Part shown: piece after piece, positions 1 to 7,578 of the stretch
Layout of the letters: every line of letters starts with the position of its first letter
Position numbering within the stretch: position 1 is the stretch's first letter
From: Caulobacter flavus
GTDB lineage: Bacteria; Pseudomonadota; Alphaproteobacteria; Caulobacterales; Caulobacteraceae
Assembly: GCF_003722335.1 (NCBI RefSeq)
Contig: NZ_CP026100.1
Span: forward strand, 5,182,001 to 5,246,000
Reading direction: 5' to 3'
DNA: 64,000 bases
Translations under genes and position numbers: made by a program
The notes under the pieces: model-generated
Seen by the model: the letters and a program-made list of their open reading frames with translations, nothing else
The model's database searches: none
What the model was told of the DNA's origin: nothing

Positions 1-853
1 CGCGGGTGATGTGGGTGGTGTCGATGCCGGTCTGGAAGGGCAGCTTGTCGCCGCGCACCTTCAGGGCCATCACCACCTCTTCCAGCGCGGCGTTGCCGGC
101 GCGCTCGCCCAGGCCGTTGATGGCGCACTCGATCTGGCGGGCGCCGCCCTGCACGCCGGCCAGGCTGTTGGCCACGGCCAGGCCCAGGTCGTTGTGGCAG
201 TGGGTCGAGAAGATCACCTTGTCGGCGCCCTCGACGTTGTTGACCATCCAGTTGAACAGGTCGGCGTATTCCGACGGATAGGTGTAGCCCACCGTGTCGG
301 GCAGGTTGATCGTCGTGGCCCCGGCCTTGATGGCGGTCTCGATGGCGCGACGCAGGAACTGGCGGTCGCTGCGGGTGGCGTCCTCGGCCGACCACTCGAC
401 GTCGTCGCGCAGGTTGCGGGCGTGGGTCACCGAGCGGGCGATCACGTCGATGACGGCGTCGGGCTCCATCTGCAGCTTGTGCTTCATGTGCAGGTCGGAG
501 GTGGCGATCACCACGTGGATGCGGCCGCGCTGGGTGGGGCGCAGGGCCTCGGCGCAGCGCTCGATATCCACCTGGTGGGCGCGGCACAGGCCGGCGATGG
601 TCGAGTTCCTGACGATCTTGGCGATCTCGTTGACCGACTGGAAGTCGCCGTTCGAGGCGATCGGGAAGCCGGCCTCGATGATGTCGACCCCCATCTCCTC
701 GAGGATCTTGGCCAGCTCCAGCTTCTCTTCCAGCGACATCGAGGCGCCGGGCGACTGTTCGCCGTCGCGCATGGTGGTGTCGAAGATGACGACGTTGTCG
801 CGACCCGAACCGATCTTGGAATCAGCGGCGACGGGCGAGATGGGGGCGGTCAT
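1..853 (-). CDS. leuA: 2-isopropylmalate synthase, 3'-truncated by window edge
   Basis: This enzyme condenses acetyl-CoA with 2-ketoisovalerate in the first committed step of leucine synthesis. Reading the minus strand from ATG at 853 gives a start MTAPISPVAAD followed by the HMGL-like TIM-barrel signature DTTMRDGEQSPG near residues 24-35, which carries the metal and substrate binding Arg-Asp. Further on are STHCHNDLG, with metal-binding His-x-His, and INGLGERAGN, both typical of LeuA. About 284 residues are present; the rest of the barrel and the regulatory LeuA dimer domain lie beyond position 1. No clear Shine-Dalgarno precedes the ATG. A leucine-rich leader peptide lies about 80 bases upstream. 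Homocitrate or citramalate synthase are relatives, but the leucine leader makes LeuA much the likeliest. Confidence 0.93.
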   Translation of the reverse strand, partial: MTAPISPVAADSKIGSGRDNVVIFDTTMRDGEQSPGASMSLEEKLELAKILEEMGVDIIEAGFPIASNGDFQSVNEIAKIVRNSTIAGLCRAHQVDIERCAEALRPTQRGRIHVVIATSDLHMKHKLQMEPDAVIDVIARSVTHARNLRDDVEWSAEDATRSDRQFLRRAIETAIKAGATTINLPDTVGYTYPSEYADLFNWMVNNVEGADKVIFSTHCHNDLGLAVANSLAGVQGGARQIECAINGLGERAGNAALEEVVMALKVRGDKLPFQTGIDTTHITR

Positions 854-933
854 GGAGGTGTCTTTCGCGAGGTCCGGAGGGCTGAAGGGTTGTTGTCCCC
901 TGAGCGACCGGCCGCGACGATACGTACGCGCGG

Positions 934-1002
934 CTAGACGGACGCCCAGGGGCGGCTAAGCCCCAGCGCAAGGAGAAGAAGGTTGTCGCGTTCGCGGCAC
1001 AT
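934..1002 (-). CDS. leuL: leu leader peptide (attenuator ORF)
   Basis: A 22-residue ORF, MCRERDNLLLLALGLSRPWASV, lies upstream of leuA on the same strand. It contains four consecutive Leu codons (ctt ctt ctc ctt) and two further Leu codons within five residues, and ends in TAG. This is the classic form of a ribosome-mediated attenuation leader that senses charged tRNA-Leu. A GGGGC/GCCCC stem (949-953 with 960-964) sits over its 3' end, and a CCGCG/CGCGG stem (912-916 with 929-933) lies just downstream. The coding content is seen directly; the regulatory role is inferred from leu leader peptides in other proteobacteria. Confidence 0.75.
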   Translation of the reverse strand: MCRERDNLLLLALGLSRPWASV

Positions 1003-1026
1003 GCGGGTTGTATTACCCAAACCCGC
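1003..1026 (-). promoter_or_regulatory. inverted repeat abutting the leu leader start
   Basis: A perfect 7-bp inverted repeat GCGGGTT / AACCCGC with a 10-base loop ends directly against the leader ATG on the minus strand. It could be an operator or a 5'-UTR hairpin affecting leader translation. The role is inferred. Confidence 0.4.
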
Positions 1027-1099
1027 CAATTCCAGCAAGCCGTTTGCTCACAAGGCAGTCAATTCGCCGCGCCAGAGGCAATAAATACCCCAAACCAAA

Positions 1100-1834
1100 C
1101 TATTGGTCAGCTTGTTCTTCCTTGGCCTTCAGCCAATTGCGGGCGACCCAACCCGCGCCGATCCAGATCGCGGCCGCCACGACCAGCAGGATCACGTGCT
1201 GCACGCCCCCGCCCCGCATCGCCTGGACGATGGTGTTGCCGGCGAAGGCGGTCAGGGCGATCTTCGGGATGATGCCGATGGCCGTGCCGCCGACGAAGTC
1301 GCGCACCCGCATCGGGGTGACGCCGGCGGCCATGTTGACGACGATGAACGGCGCCGAGGGCACCAGGCGCACGATCAGGCTGGCCATGAAGCCGTTCTTG
1401 CCGATCAGCTTCATGAACTTGTGCACGCCGTCGCTGGGCAGGCTGGCCAGCATCTTGCCGCCGAACGCCCGGCCCACCCAGAAGCCGACCATCGACGAGA
1501 CCAGCGTGCCGATCCAGCTGTAGGCGAAGCCGGTCCAGGGCCCGAAGGCCACCACCGCCGCGGCGATCAGCACGAACTGCGGCACGCCGACGAAGGCCAG
1601 GGCCGCGAAGGCGCCGACGGCCACCGGCAGGGCCCAGGGACCATGGGCGGCGGTCAGCCAGTGCTCGACCGTGGTCTCGCCGTCGAGGCCCAGCAGCTGG
1701 GCGCCGAACAGGAAGACGATCCCCACCCCGCCGAACAGCACGAAGGAGACGGCCACCGCGCGCCAGGCGCGGGCGTCCATGTTGGTGAAGAAATCGATGA
1801 GACGGCGGATGATCACGGCCCCTGCCTCGCGCAT
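1100..1834 (-). CDS. TVP38/TMEM64 (DedA-like, SNARE-associated) membrane protein
   Basis: Integral inner-membrane protein of the VTT/DedA superfamily, whose members act in membrane homeostasis, probably as lipid or small-molecule transporters. About 244 residues: an N-terminal helix near residue 30, a hydrophobic pair with FVGVPQFVLIAAA, then the family core FGPWTGFAYSWIGTLVSSMVGF, and a LIVRLVPSAPFIVVNMAAG segment that matches the conserved re-entrant R-x-x-P region. The C-terminal helix is followed by a charged tail. The start is uncertain: the frame is open to an ATG at 1888, and none of the candidate starts has a clear ribosome site. It lies tail-to-tail with nothing and is separated from leuL by about 100 bases. 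Confidence 0.8.
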   Translation of the reverse strand: MREAGAVIIRRLIDFFTNMDARAWRAVAVSFVLFGGVGIVFLFGAQLLGLDGETTVEHWLTAAHGPWALPVAVGAFAALAFVGVPQFVLIAAAVVAFGPWTGFAYSWIGTLVSSMVGFWVGRAFGGKMLASLPSDGVHKFMKLIGKNGFMASLIVRLVPSAPFIVVNMAAGVTPMRVRDFVGGTAIGIIPKIALTAFAGNTIVQAMRGGGVQHVILLVVAAAIWIGAGWVARNWLKAKEEQADQ

Positions 1835-2030
1835 GGCTATCGCCGGGTCAAGCGCCGCGATGGCGTCAAAAGCGTGGCCGCTGCGCATTCGCGGCCAAAC
1901 TTCGCCGTTCAGGCGGGCGCCGGCGAGCGGATTCCCCCTTCACGACATTTACGTTGCGATAACGTCGTAGAGCGACGCTAGTTATCCACAGGCCTGCAGG
2001 GGGACGCGGGCGCTTGTTGAGGAAACGCAC

Positions 2031-2696
2031 GTGAAGACCCTGGCCGTCATCTCGCGCAAGGGGGGCGCGGGCAAGACCACGCTTTCCGTCAATCTGGCGA
2101 TCGCCGCCCATCTGGCCGGCTGCCGCACCATCCTGGCCGACATCGATCCGCAGCGCTCGGCGTCGGACGTGCTGCGCGGCCGCGAGGCCGACGGCCCCGG
2201 TCTGCTGGAGAGCAGCGCCGGCAAGCTGTTCCAGGCCCGCTACCACGCCGAGCACGAGCGGCTGGACCTGATGCTGATCGACACCCCCGCCTCGCCCGAG
2301 GCCGACGTCGTCACCGCCATCAACACTGCCGACCTGTGCCTGCTGGTCTGCCGCCCCACCTTTCTCGACATCGCCGCGGTCGCCCGCTCGGCCGAGGCCG
2401 TTCGGCGCCTGGGCAAGAACGGCCTGATCGTCATCAACCAGGCGCCGGCCAAGCGCGCCGGCCAGGAGCCGGCCAGCGTGGTCAAGGCCGCCGAGACCCT
2501 GCGCTTCTGCGGCCTGCCGCTGGCGGCCGTCGGCCTGCGCTCGCGCGCGGCGTTCCAGCAGTCGATCGCCCACGGCCGCTCGGTGCTGGAATGGGAGCCC
2601 GGCGGCGCCGCGGCCCAGGAGATCGGCCGCCTATGGGTCCAGGTCGCCGGCCAACTGGCCCTGCCGCTGGCCGCCCCGGCCGCCCGCGCCAGCTGA
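2031..2696 (+). CDS. ParA/MinD-family ATPase (orphan)
   Basis: A P-loop ATPase of the Walker-type cytoskeletal family, 221 residues. The deviant Walker A KGGAGKTT is at residues 10-17, DIDPQ (switch I region) at about 38-42, and LIDTPAS (Walker B) near 83. Family members position DNA, proteins or organelles by nucleotide-dependent dimerisation on DNA or membrane. No parB, minC/minE or chemotaxis gene is adjacent, so this is an orphan rather than the chromosomal segregation ParA. A short C-terminal Ala/Pro tail lacks an obvious MinD-type amphipathic helix. Its cargo cannot be assigned from context. Confidence 0.82.
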   Translation: MKTLAVISRKGGAGKTTLSVNLAIAAHLAGCRTILADIDPQRSASDVLRGREADGPGLLESSAGKLFQARYHAEHERLDLMLIDTPASPEADVVTAINTADLCLLVCRPTFLDIAAVARSAEAVRRLGKNGLIVINQAPAKRAGQEPASVVKAAETLRFCGLPLAAVGLRSRAAFQQSIAHGRSVLEWEPGGAAAQEIGRLWVQVAGQLALPLAAPAARAS

Positions 2697-2758
2697 ACCT
2701 TGCCCCCGCCGCCGCCCGGCGGGCATGGTCGCGCCTCCTGTCGTCATCGGAGTCGCGC

Positions 2759-3292
2759 ATGAACCTTCTCGCCTTCTCAGGCAGCCTGCGGGCCGGCTCG
2801 TTCAACACCGCCCTGCTCCGCGCGGCGCAAGGGCTCGCGCCCGACGGCGTGTCGATCACCCTGTTCTCGCTGCGCGACCTGCCGTTCTTCGACCAGGACC
2901 TCGAGGCCGAGGGCGACCCGGCCGCGGTTGTGGCCTGGAAGGAGGCCGTGCGCGCGGCCGACGGCCTGCTGATCGCCTGCCCTGAGTACAACGGCGGCGT
3001 CACCGGCGTGCTGAAGAACGCCGTCGACTGGGCCTCGCGCGGCAAGCCCGCGCCGCTGGCCGGCAAGCGGTGCTGCGTGGTCGGCGCGTCGCCAGGCATG
3101 ACCGGCACGGTTCGCGCCCAGGACGCCCTGCGCCTGTCGCTACGCCGCGCCGGGGCCCGCGCCGAGCCACAGGGCGACGTACTGGTCGGCCAGGCCCACG
3201 CCAAGATCGAGGACGGGATCCTGACCGACGAACGCACGATCGAGGCGCTGCGCCGGCACCTGGCCGAGTTCGTGGAGATCTTGCGGGGCTGA
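2759..3292 (+). CDS. NADPH-dependent FMN reductase / quinone reductase
   Basis: A flavodoxin-fold NAD(P)H:FMN or quinone reductase of the ChrR/ArsH/SsuE group, 177 residues. The FMN phosphate loop FSGSLRAGSFN is at residues 6-16, and the flavin-ring motif PEYNGGVTGVLKNAVDW near residues 80-96 is diagnostic of the family. It probably gives two-electron reduction of quinones or other electrophiles in the cytoplasm. The ATG at 2759 follows about 60 bases after the ParA-like gene; they may be co-transcribed but have no shared role that I can see. Confidence 0.85.
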   Translation: MNLLAFSGSLRAGSFNTALLRAAQGLAPDGVSITLFSLRDLPFFDQDLEAEGDPAAVVAWKEAVRAADGLLIACPEYNGGVTGVLKNAVDWASRGKPAPLAGKRCCVVGASPGMTGTVRAQDALRLSLRRAGARAEPQGDVLVGQAHAKIEDGILTDERTIEALRRHLAEFVEILRG

Positions 3293-3299
3293 GCCAAAA

Positions 3300-3410
3300 T
3301 CCTCCCCCCTCTGGGGGAGGTGGCCCAGAGGGCCGGAGGGGGCCAGCGCGGTGCTCTCCCCCTCAGTCGCTTCGCGACAGCTCCCCGGAGGGGGAGCATC
3401 TTGCCCCCTA
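3300..3410. repeat. dispersed intergenic repeat, family A copy 1
   Basis: Two back-to-back modules. The first contains CCTCTGGGGGAGG and a GGCCGGAGGGGG tail; the second contains TCGCTTCGCGACAGCTCCCC and ends in GGGGGAGCAT. Both fold into GC-rich hairpins. The same modules recur at seven other intergenic places in this window, always outside genes. Confidence 0.85.
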
Positions 3411-3992
3411 TTTCACCTGCGACGGGTCGTAGTTGGCGCCGAAGTCGAGCACGAACAGCGGTCCCAGCACCACGGTCTGCTTGCTCGAACCCAGGTGCAG
3501 CGACACCGCCGCCCCGCCTTTGTCGGCGTCCATCGCGGCGCGGCCGCTGACGGTGTAGATCTTCCACTCGGCGCTATCGACCTTGACGGCCCCGCCCTCG
3601 ACGATGCCGCCCCAGGGCTCGGCCGACTGCTGGACGCGGACATTGGTCACCGTGGCGGCCGGCGCGCCGCCCTCGACGGCCTCGGCCCTGGCCCAGAAGG
3701 CCACGGTGATGACGTCGCCCTTGGCGATCTTGCCGTTCACCGCCTGGCTGCCCGAGACCCGCCACGCGGCCGCCGGATCGGGCGTGGCCACGGCCACCCG
3801 CACCCCGCCGCCGCCCACCACCGCCTTGTCCTTGACGTAGGCGTTGGTCTGGCCGGGCCCGTAGACGTTCCAGGCCGTCGACGGCTTGTTGATGGCGTAC
3901 TTCATGATTCCCTCGTCGGCCGCCGTGGCGACCGGCGCGGACAGCGACAGGGCGAGCGCCGCGACGGCGGCCCCGAGAATTGTCTTGTTCAT
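3408..3992 (-). CDS. secreted hypothetical protein with carbohydrate-binding-like fold
   Basis: 194 residues with a clear Sec signal peptide (MNKTILGAAVAALALSLSAP, cleavage near ATAAD). The remainder is beta-rich, with AWNVYGPGQTNAYV near the N-terminus and ITVAFWARA plus a C-terminal VVLGPLFVLDFG strand. This arrangement resembles CBM4/9-type jelly-roll domains in which a YTVSG-like strand precedes the binding face. No catalytic motif is visible. ATG at 3992 is preceded by a purine-rich GGAAG. The assignment to a carbohydrate-binding fold is an inference from pattern only. The intergenic stretch 3993-4278 shows no further gene. Confidence 0.65.
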   Translation of the reverse strand: MNKTILGAAVAALALSLSAPVATAADEGIMKYAINKPSTAWNVYGPGQTNAYVKDKAVVGGGGVRVAVATPDPAAAWRVSGSQAVNGKIAKGDVITVAFWARAEAVEGGAPAATVTNVRVQQSAEPWGGIVEGGAVKVDSAEWKIYTVSGRAAMDADKGGAAVSLHLGSSKQTVVLGPLFVLDFGANYDPSQVK

Positions 3993-4278
3993 TGGCTTCC
4001 CCCTTCCGAAAGGCATGATCTTGCTCGCCCGCGCGATGCGGACGAACGGCCGTCTCCTTCCCTGGGGGATCGTCGAAGATGCTCCGACCACGTCCCCCGA
4101 CGCGGGGTTCCGTCGTGCGCGCTACGGAACCTTGTTTTTCGATGTTAGCGGTAGCAAGGCCACCACAACCTGGCAAGAAGCAGCGCTTTCAGGGCGCTGC
4201 CGCGTTGCGCCGCGAGGGGGTCGGGCGTAAAGACCGCCGCAATCCTGAAACCGGTCCTTTCCAGGGGAGTCCAAGACA

Positions 4279-5481
4279 ATGTCGCTCGAGTCCGCCGCCC
4301 TGCGGCGCATCGCACCGTCGGCCACCATCGCCATCAGCGCCAAGGCGCGCGCGCTGAAAGCCGCCGGTCGCGACGTGATCGCCCTTTCGGCCGGCGAACC
4401 GGACTTCGACACCCCGGACAACATCAAGGACGCGGCCATCGCCGCCATCAAGGCCGGCAAGACCAAGTACACCGACCCCGACGGCATGCCCGAGCTGAAG
4501 GCGGCCATCTGCGCCAAGTTCAAGCGCGAGAACGGCCTGGAGTACAAGCCGAGCCAGGTGCACGTCGCCCCGGGCGGCAAGCCAGTGATCTACAACGCCT
4601 TCGTCGCCACCCTGAACCCGGGCGACGAGGTCATCATCCCCGCCCCGTACTGGGTGTCGTACCCCGACATGACCCTGCTAGCCGGCGGCACGCCGGTGTC
4701 GGTGGAGACCACCGCCGAGAGCGGTTTCAAGATCACGCCTGCGGCCCTGGAAGCGGCGATCACGCCCAAGTCCAAGTGGCTGATCATCAACAGCCCGTCC
4801 AACCCCTCGGGCGGCGCCTACACGCGCGCCGAACTGCAGGCGATCGCCGACGTGCTGCTCCGGCACCCGCACGTCTGGGTGCTGACCGACGACATGTACG
4901 AGCACCTGGTGTTCGACGACTTCGAGTTCACCACCATCGCCCAGGTCGAGCCCAAGCTCTACGACCGCACCCTGACGATGAACGGCGTCTCGAAGGGCTA
5001 TTCGATGACCGGCTGGCGCATCGGCTACGCCGCGGGTCCCGAGGCGCTGATCAAGGCCATGGGCAAGATGATCAGCCAGACGACCTCGAACCCCTGCTCG
5101 ATCAGCCAGTGGGCGGCGCTGGAGGCCCTCAACGGCCCGCAGGACTTCATCAAGCCGAACGCCACGCTGTTCCAGGAGCGCCGCGATCTGGTCGTGTCGA
5201 TGCTGAACCAGGCCACCGGCCTGCACTGCCCCACTCCGGAAGGCGCCTTCTACGTCTATCCCTCGTGCGCGGGCCTGATCGGCAAGACCGCCCCCTCGGG
5301 CAAGGTCATCGAGAGCGACGAGGACTTCGCCGTCGAACTGCTGGAGACCGAGGGCGTGGCCGTGGTGCATGGCGCGGCCTTCGGCCTGTCGCCGTTCTTC
5401 CGCATCAGCTACGCCACCAGCAACGACGTGCTGGAAGACGCCTGCTCGCGCATCCAGCGCTTCTGCGCCAACGTGAAGTAG
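4279..5481 (+). CDS. aspC: aspartate aminotransferase (class I PLP enzyme)
   Basis: A fold-type I PLP aminotransferase, 400 residues, the usual length for the alphaproteobacterial aspartate aminotransferase (AatA/AspC group Ib), which interconverts aspartate and oxaloacetate with glutamate/2-oxoglutarate. LSAGEPDFDTP at about 36-46 binds substrate, NSPSNPSG at 171-178 holds the conserved Asn, DDMYEHL at 204-210 supplies Asp and Tyr to the cofactor, and NGVSKGYSMTGWRIGY at 235-250 holds Schiff-base Lys239. FFRISYA near the C-terminus supplies the carboxylate-binding Arg. It is monocistronic, ending in a tRNA-like remnant and a strong terminator. Some family members also act on prephenate or aromatic acids. 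Confidence 0.92.
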   Translation: MSLESAALRRIAPSATIAISAKARALKAAGRDVIALSAGEPDFDTPDNIKDAAIAAIKAGKTKYTDPDGMPELKAAICAKFKRENGLEYKPSQVHVAPGGKPVIYNAFVATLNPGDEVIIPAPYWVSYPDMTLLAGGTPVSVETTAESGFKITPAALEAAITPKSKWLIINSPSNPSGGAYTRAELQAIADVLLRHPHVWVLTDDMYEHLVFDDFEFTTIAQVEPKLYDRTLTMNGVSKGYSMTGWRIGYAAGPEALIKAMGKMISQTTSNPCSISQWAALEALNGPQDFIKPNATLFQERRDLVVSMLNQATGLHCPTPEGAFYVYPSCAGLIGKTAPSGKVIESDEDFAVELLETEGVAVVHGAAFGLSPFFRISYATSNDVLEDACSRIQRFCANVK

Positions 5482-5530
5482 GCGTTGGTTAGAGCGCTAG
5501 ATTGTGGATCTGGCGGTGTAATCGAAGGGG
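5481..5530 (+). pseudogene. tRNA-His-like remnant (D arm to T loop)
   Basis: Immediately after the aspC stop codon the sequence keeps TTGGTTAGAGCGC (5485-5497), as in the D-loop/D-stem of many bacterial tRNAs. A fully pairable anticodon arm follows (CTAGA 5497-5501, loop TTGTGGA 5502-5508 with GTG anticodon at 5504-5506, TCTGG 5509-5513), then a GGT variable-loop-like piece and a TCGAA T-loop-like piece. The 5' acceptor strand and a proper T stem are missing, so it is not a functional tRNA. Resemblance to tRNA-His(GTG) is judged from memory of the consensus. Confidence 0.45.
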
Positions 5531-5556
5531 ACCAGCCGGCGGCTGGTCCCTTTTTC
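5524..5556 (+). terminator. rho-independent terminator of aspC
   Basis: A GGGACCAGCCG / CGGCTGGTCCC stem with a one-base loop is followed directly by TTTTT, about 50 bases after the aspC stop codon. This is a strong intrinsic terminator on the plus strand. Confidence 0.9.
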
Positions 5557-5568
5557 GTTTGAACGGCC

Positions 5569-5673
5569 GTGCGTCCTTCGAGGCCCGCTTCGCGGGCGCC
5601 TCAGGATGAGGAATTCAGCGCAATAGCCCCTCATCCTGAGGTGCGCGGCGAAGCCAAGCCTCGAAGGACGCAC
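5569..5673. repeat. nested inverted repeat, family C (palindromic intergenic element)
   Basis: The ends are perfect 16-bp inverted copies (GTGCGTCCTTCGAGGC at 5569-5584, GCCTCGAAGGACGCAC at 5658-5673). Inside, CCTCAGGATGAGG (5599-5611) pairs with CCTCATCCTGAGG (5629-5641). The element would fold into one long hairpin. Similar 'GTGCGTCCTTCGAGGC' elements are common in alphaproteobacterial genomes; no coding content. Confidence 0.8.
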
Positions 5674-5680
5674 CGCGCCA

Positions 5681-5917
5681 TCAGTGCTTCTCGCGCCAGC
5701 CGGCCTTGGCGTCTTCCTGGGTCATGCTCAGGTGCACCGCGTCGTCGTCGACATGGTCGACCCACGACAGCGGGATCATGTGGTGCTTGAGGCCGCCGCC
5801 CAGGTCGAGCTTGGCCAGCTCGATCTCGGTGCCGACCACGTGGTCGACCCGTCCGACGTGCTTGCCGTCGGAACCGACCACCTCGAGATGCTCGCGGATC
5901 AGAGATGCATCCATCAT
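5681..5917 (-). CDS. DUF2171 family protein
   Basis: A 78-residue small acidic protein. GSDGKHVGRVDHV near residues 15-27 and the HHMIPLSWVDHVDDDAVHLS segment near 45-64 match the PRC-barrel-like DUF2171 family, whose function is unknown and which often appears in stress-related settings. A GGAGG sits about 10 bases before the ATG at 5917. It is a single-gene unit, convergent with aspC across the terminator and repeat. Confidence 0.82.
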   Translation of the reverse strand: MMDASLIREHLEVVGSDGKHVGRVDHVVGTEIELAKLDLGGGLKHHMIPLSWVDHVDDDAVHLSMTQEDAKAGWREKH

Positions 5918-6071
5918 CGGACATGTCCTCCCATGGGCGACGTCTTCACCGCGCCGCCATGGCCTTCAAAACGGCTGTGGGCGACCATTGGTTTCCCGAT
6001 TGCCGGCGCCCTCCGTTCGCCTTATGTTCGCCAGCAAGACCCGCATGCCAGACGGTTCACGGAGACGCGTC

Positions 6072-6659
6072 ATGCTCACCCTCTTCCACGCGCCGCGATC
6101 GCGCTCGACCCGCTTCCTCTGGCTTCTTGAGGAGCTGGGCGCGCCCTACCGCATCGAAAAGGTCGACATCTTCCGCAGCATGAGCGGCACCGGCGCGCGC
6201 GACCCGCGCAATCCCCATCCGCACGGCCAGGTGCCGGCCCTGGTCGACGAAGGCGTGCTGATCACCGAAAGCGCCGCCATCGCCCTGTACCTGACCGACA
6301 AGTTCCCGACCGCGGGCCTGGGGCCGATGATCAGCGACCCGCACCGGGGCCCCTACCTGTCCTGGCTGGCCTACTACGCCGGCGTGCTGGAGCCGGCGGT
6401 GACCAATCTGTGGAAGCAGCGCCAGGACGACCAGGACAAGGCCCAGTACCAGGCCCTGGACGAGCGCCTGCGCACCACGCTGGAAAAGCAGCCCTGGCTG
6501 CTGGGCGAGCGCTTCTCGGCCGCTGACATCCTGTTCGTCAGCCTGCTGCAGTTCGCCCGCCAGATGCTGCCGGCCCACGCGGTCTACGACGACTGGCTGG
6601 CCCGCGCCAACGCCCGCCCCGCCCTCGCCCGCGCTCTCGCCAAGGACGACCTGTCTTGA
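6072..6659 (+). CDS. glutathione S-transferase family protein
   Basis: 195 residues. The N-terminal thioredoxin-like domain begins MLTLFHAPRSRSTRFLW, with a Ser-rich catalytic region, and has GQVPALVDEGVLITESAAIALYL at about 57-79, the G-site cis-Pro and ES glutathione-binding pair. The C-terminal helical domain follows with WLLGERFSAADI near 143-154, the N-capping box and buried Asp of the GST fold. It probably conjugates or isomerises electrophiles in the cytoplasm; the substrate is unknown. Its stop codon overlaps the TTG start of the next gene, implying translational coupling. Confidence 0.9.
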   Translation: MLTLFHAPRSRSTRFLWLLEELGAPYRIEKVDIFRSMSGTGARDPRNPHPHGQVPALVDEGVLITESAAIALYLTDKFPTAGLGPMISDPHRGPYLSWLAYYAGVLEPAVTNLWKQRQDDQDKAQYQALDERLRTTLEKQPWLLGERFSAADILFVSLLQFARQMLPAHAVYDDWLARANARPALARALAKDDLS

Positions 6660-7573
6660 GAAAAGCCGCTCTTACCGCCGTTCTCGCGCTGACGATCGCG
6701 ACGCCCGCCTTCGCCGGCCGCATCGACGCGGTGCTCAGCGACGACGCCCTCACCGTCACCGAGGACGGCAAGACGGTGCTGGTCTATCGCACCAAGCCGC
6801 TGGACCCGGCCAAGGAGCCCGGCCGCTCCAACTACGTGCATCCGCTGTACGCGCCTGACGGCACGGTGCTGACCGAGGACCGCCCCGCCGACCACCTGCA
6901 TCAGCGCGGGGCCTTCTGGAGCTGGCACCAGGTACTGGTCGACGGCAAGAGCATCGGCGACGGCTGGTTCATGCAGGGCCTGACCTTCAACATCCACGAC
7001 CGCAGCTTCGAGGGCGACGCGGCCGGGCGCGGCAAGCTGACGATCAAGGCCGACTGGCTGGTCAATTCGGGGCCCGAGGTCGTCTATGCGGCCACCGAGA
7101 CGACCTCGATCATCGTCCATCCGCTGAAGGGCGGCGCGCGGCGGATCGAGTTCGACACCACGATCACCGCCCGCGCCGACAGCCTGGCCCTGGGCGGCAG
7201 CAACGACGTCAAGGGCTATGGCGGCTTCTCGATCCGGCTGATCCGGCCCGACGCCCTGGTGTTCGGCTCGGACGGCAAGCAGGTGAAGGCGCAGAACGAG
7301 CCGGTCGAGGCCGGCAAGGCCATGGGCTTCGCCTGGCCCGCGGCGCCGGGCGTCCCGGCCTGGACCGTGGGCCTCAGCTGCAAGGCCAACGGAAAGCCGG
7401 TCACCCGCTGGATCCTGCGCAACGAACTGTCGATGCAGAACTGCGTCTTCCCTGGCCGCGCGCCCTATGTGATCAAGAAGGGCGAAAGCCTGCGCCTGCA
7501 GGAAACCCTCGTCATCCGTCCGGCCAGCAAGCGCACCCCCGCCCCCGCTCCGGCCGCCAAGCCCAAGACCTGA
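6656..7573 (+). CDS. DUF6807 (PmoA-like) exported protein
   Basis: About 305 residues beginning at a TTG that overlaps the preceding stop (TTGA). A Sec signal peptide (KAALTAVLALTIATPAFA) precedes a beta-sandwich region with YVHPLYAPDG, ADHLHQRGAFWSW and EFDTTITA, the His-rich blocks shared by DUF6807 proteins, which resemble galactose-mutarotase/glycoside folds and are often annotated PmoA without evidence of methane oxidation. The tail is Pro/Ala/Lys-rich. Substrate unknown, likely a periplasmic carbohydrate. Confidence 0.78.
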   Translation: MRKAALTAVLALTIATPAFAGRIDAVLSDDALTVTEDGKTVLVYRTKPLDPAKEPGRSNYVHPLYAPDGTVLTEDRPADHLHQRGAFWSWHQVLVDGKSIGDGWFMQGLTFNIHDRSFEGDAAGRGKLTIKADWLVNSGPEVVYAATETTSIIVHPLKGGARRIEFDTTITARADSLALGGSNDVKGYGGFSIRLIRPDALVFGSDGKQVKAQNEPVEAGKAMGFAWPAAPGVPAWTVGLSCKANGKPVTRWILRNELSMQNCVFPGRAPYVIKKGESLRLQETLVIRPASKRTPAPAPAAKPKT

Positions 7574-7578
7574 CCCTC

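Noticed and set aside
1..937. Long plus-strand ORFs (6-281, 11-937, 294-959)
   Set aside because: They are antisense shadows of leuA, with His/Gly/Asp-rich translations typical of the opposite strand of a GC-rich gene.
5556..5568. CGTTTGAACGG sequence resembling the shared operator half-site
   Set aside because: It lies between the ends of convergent genes, after a terminator, where no promoter is expected. Probably chance.
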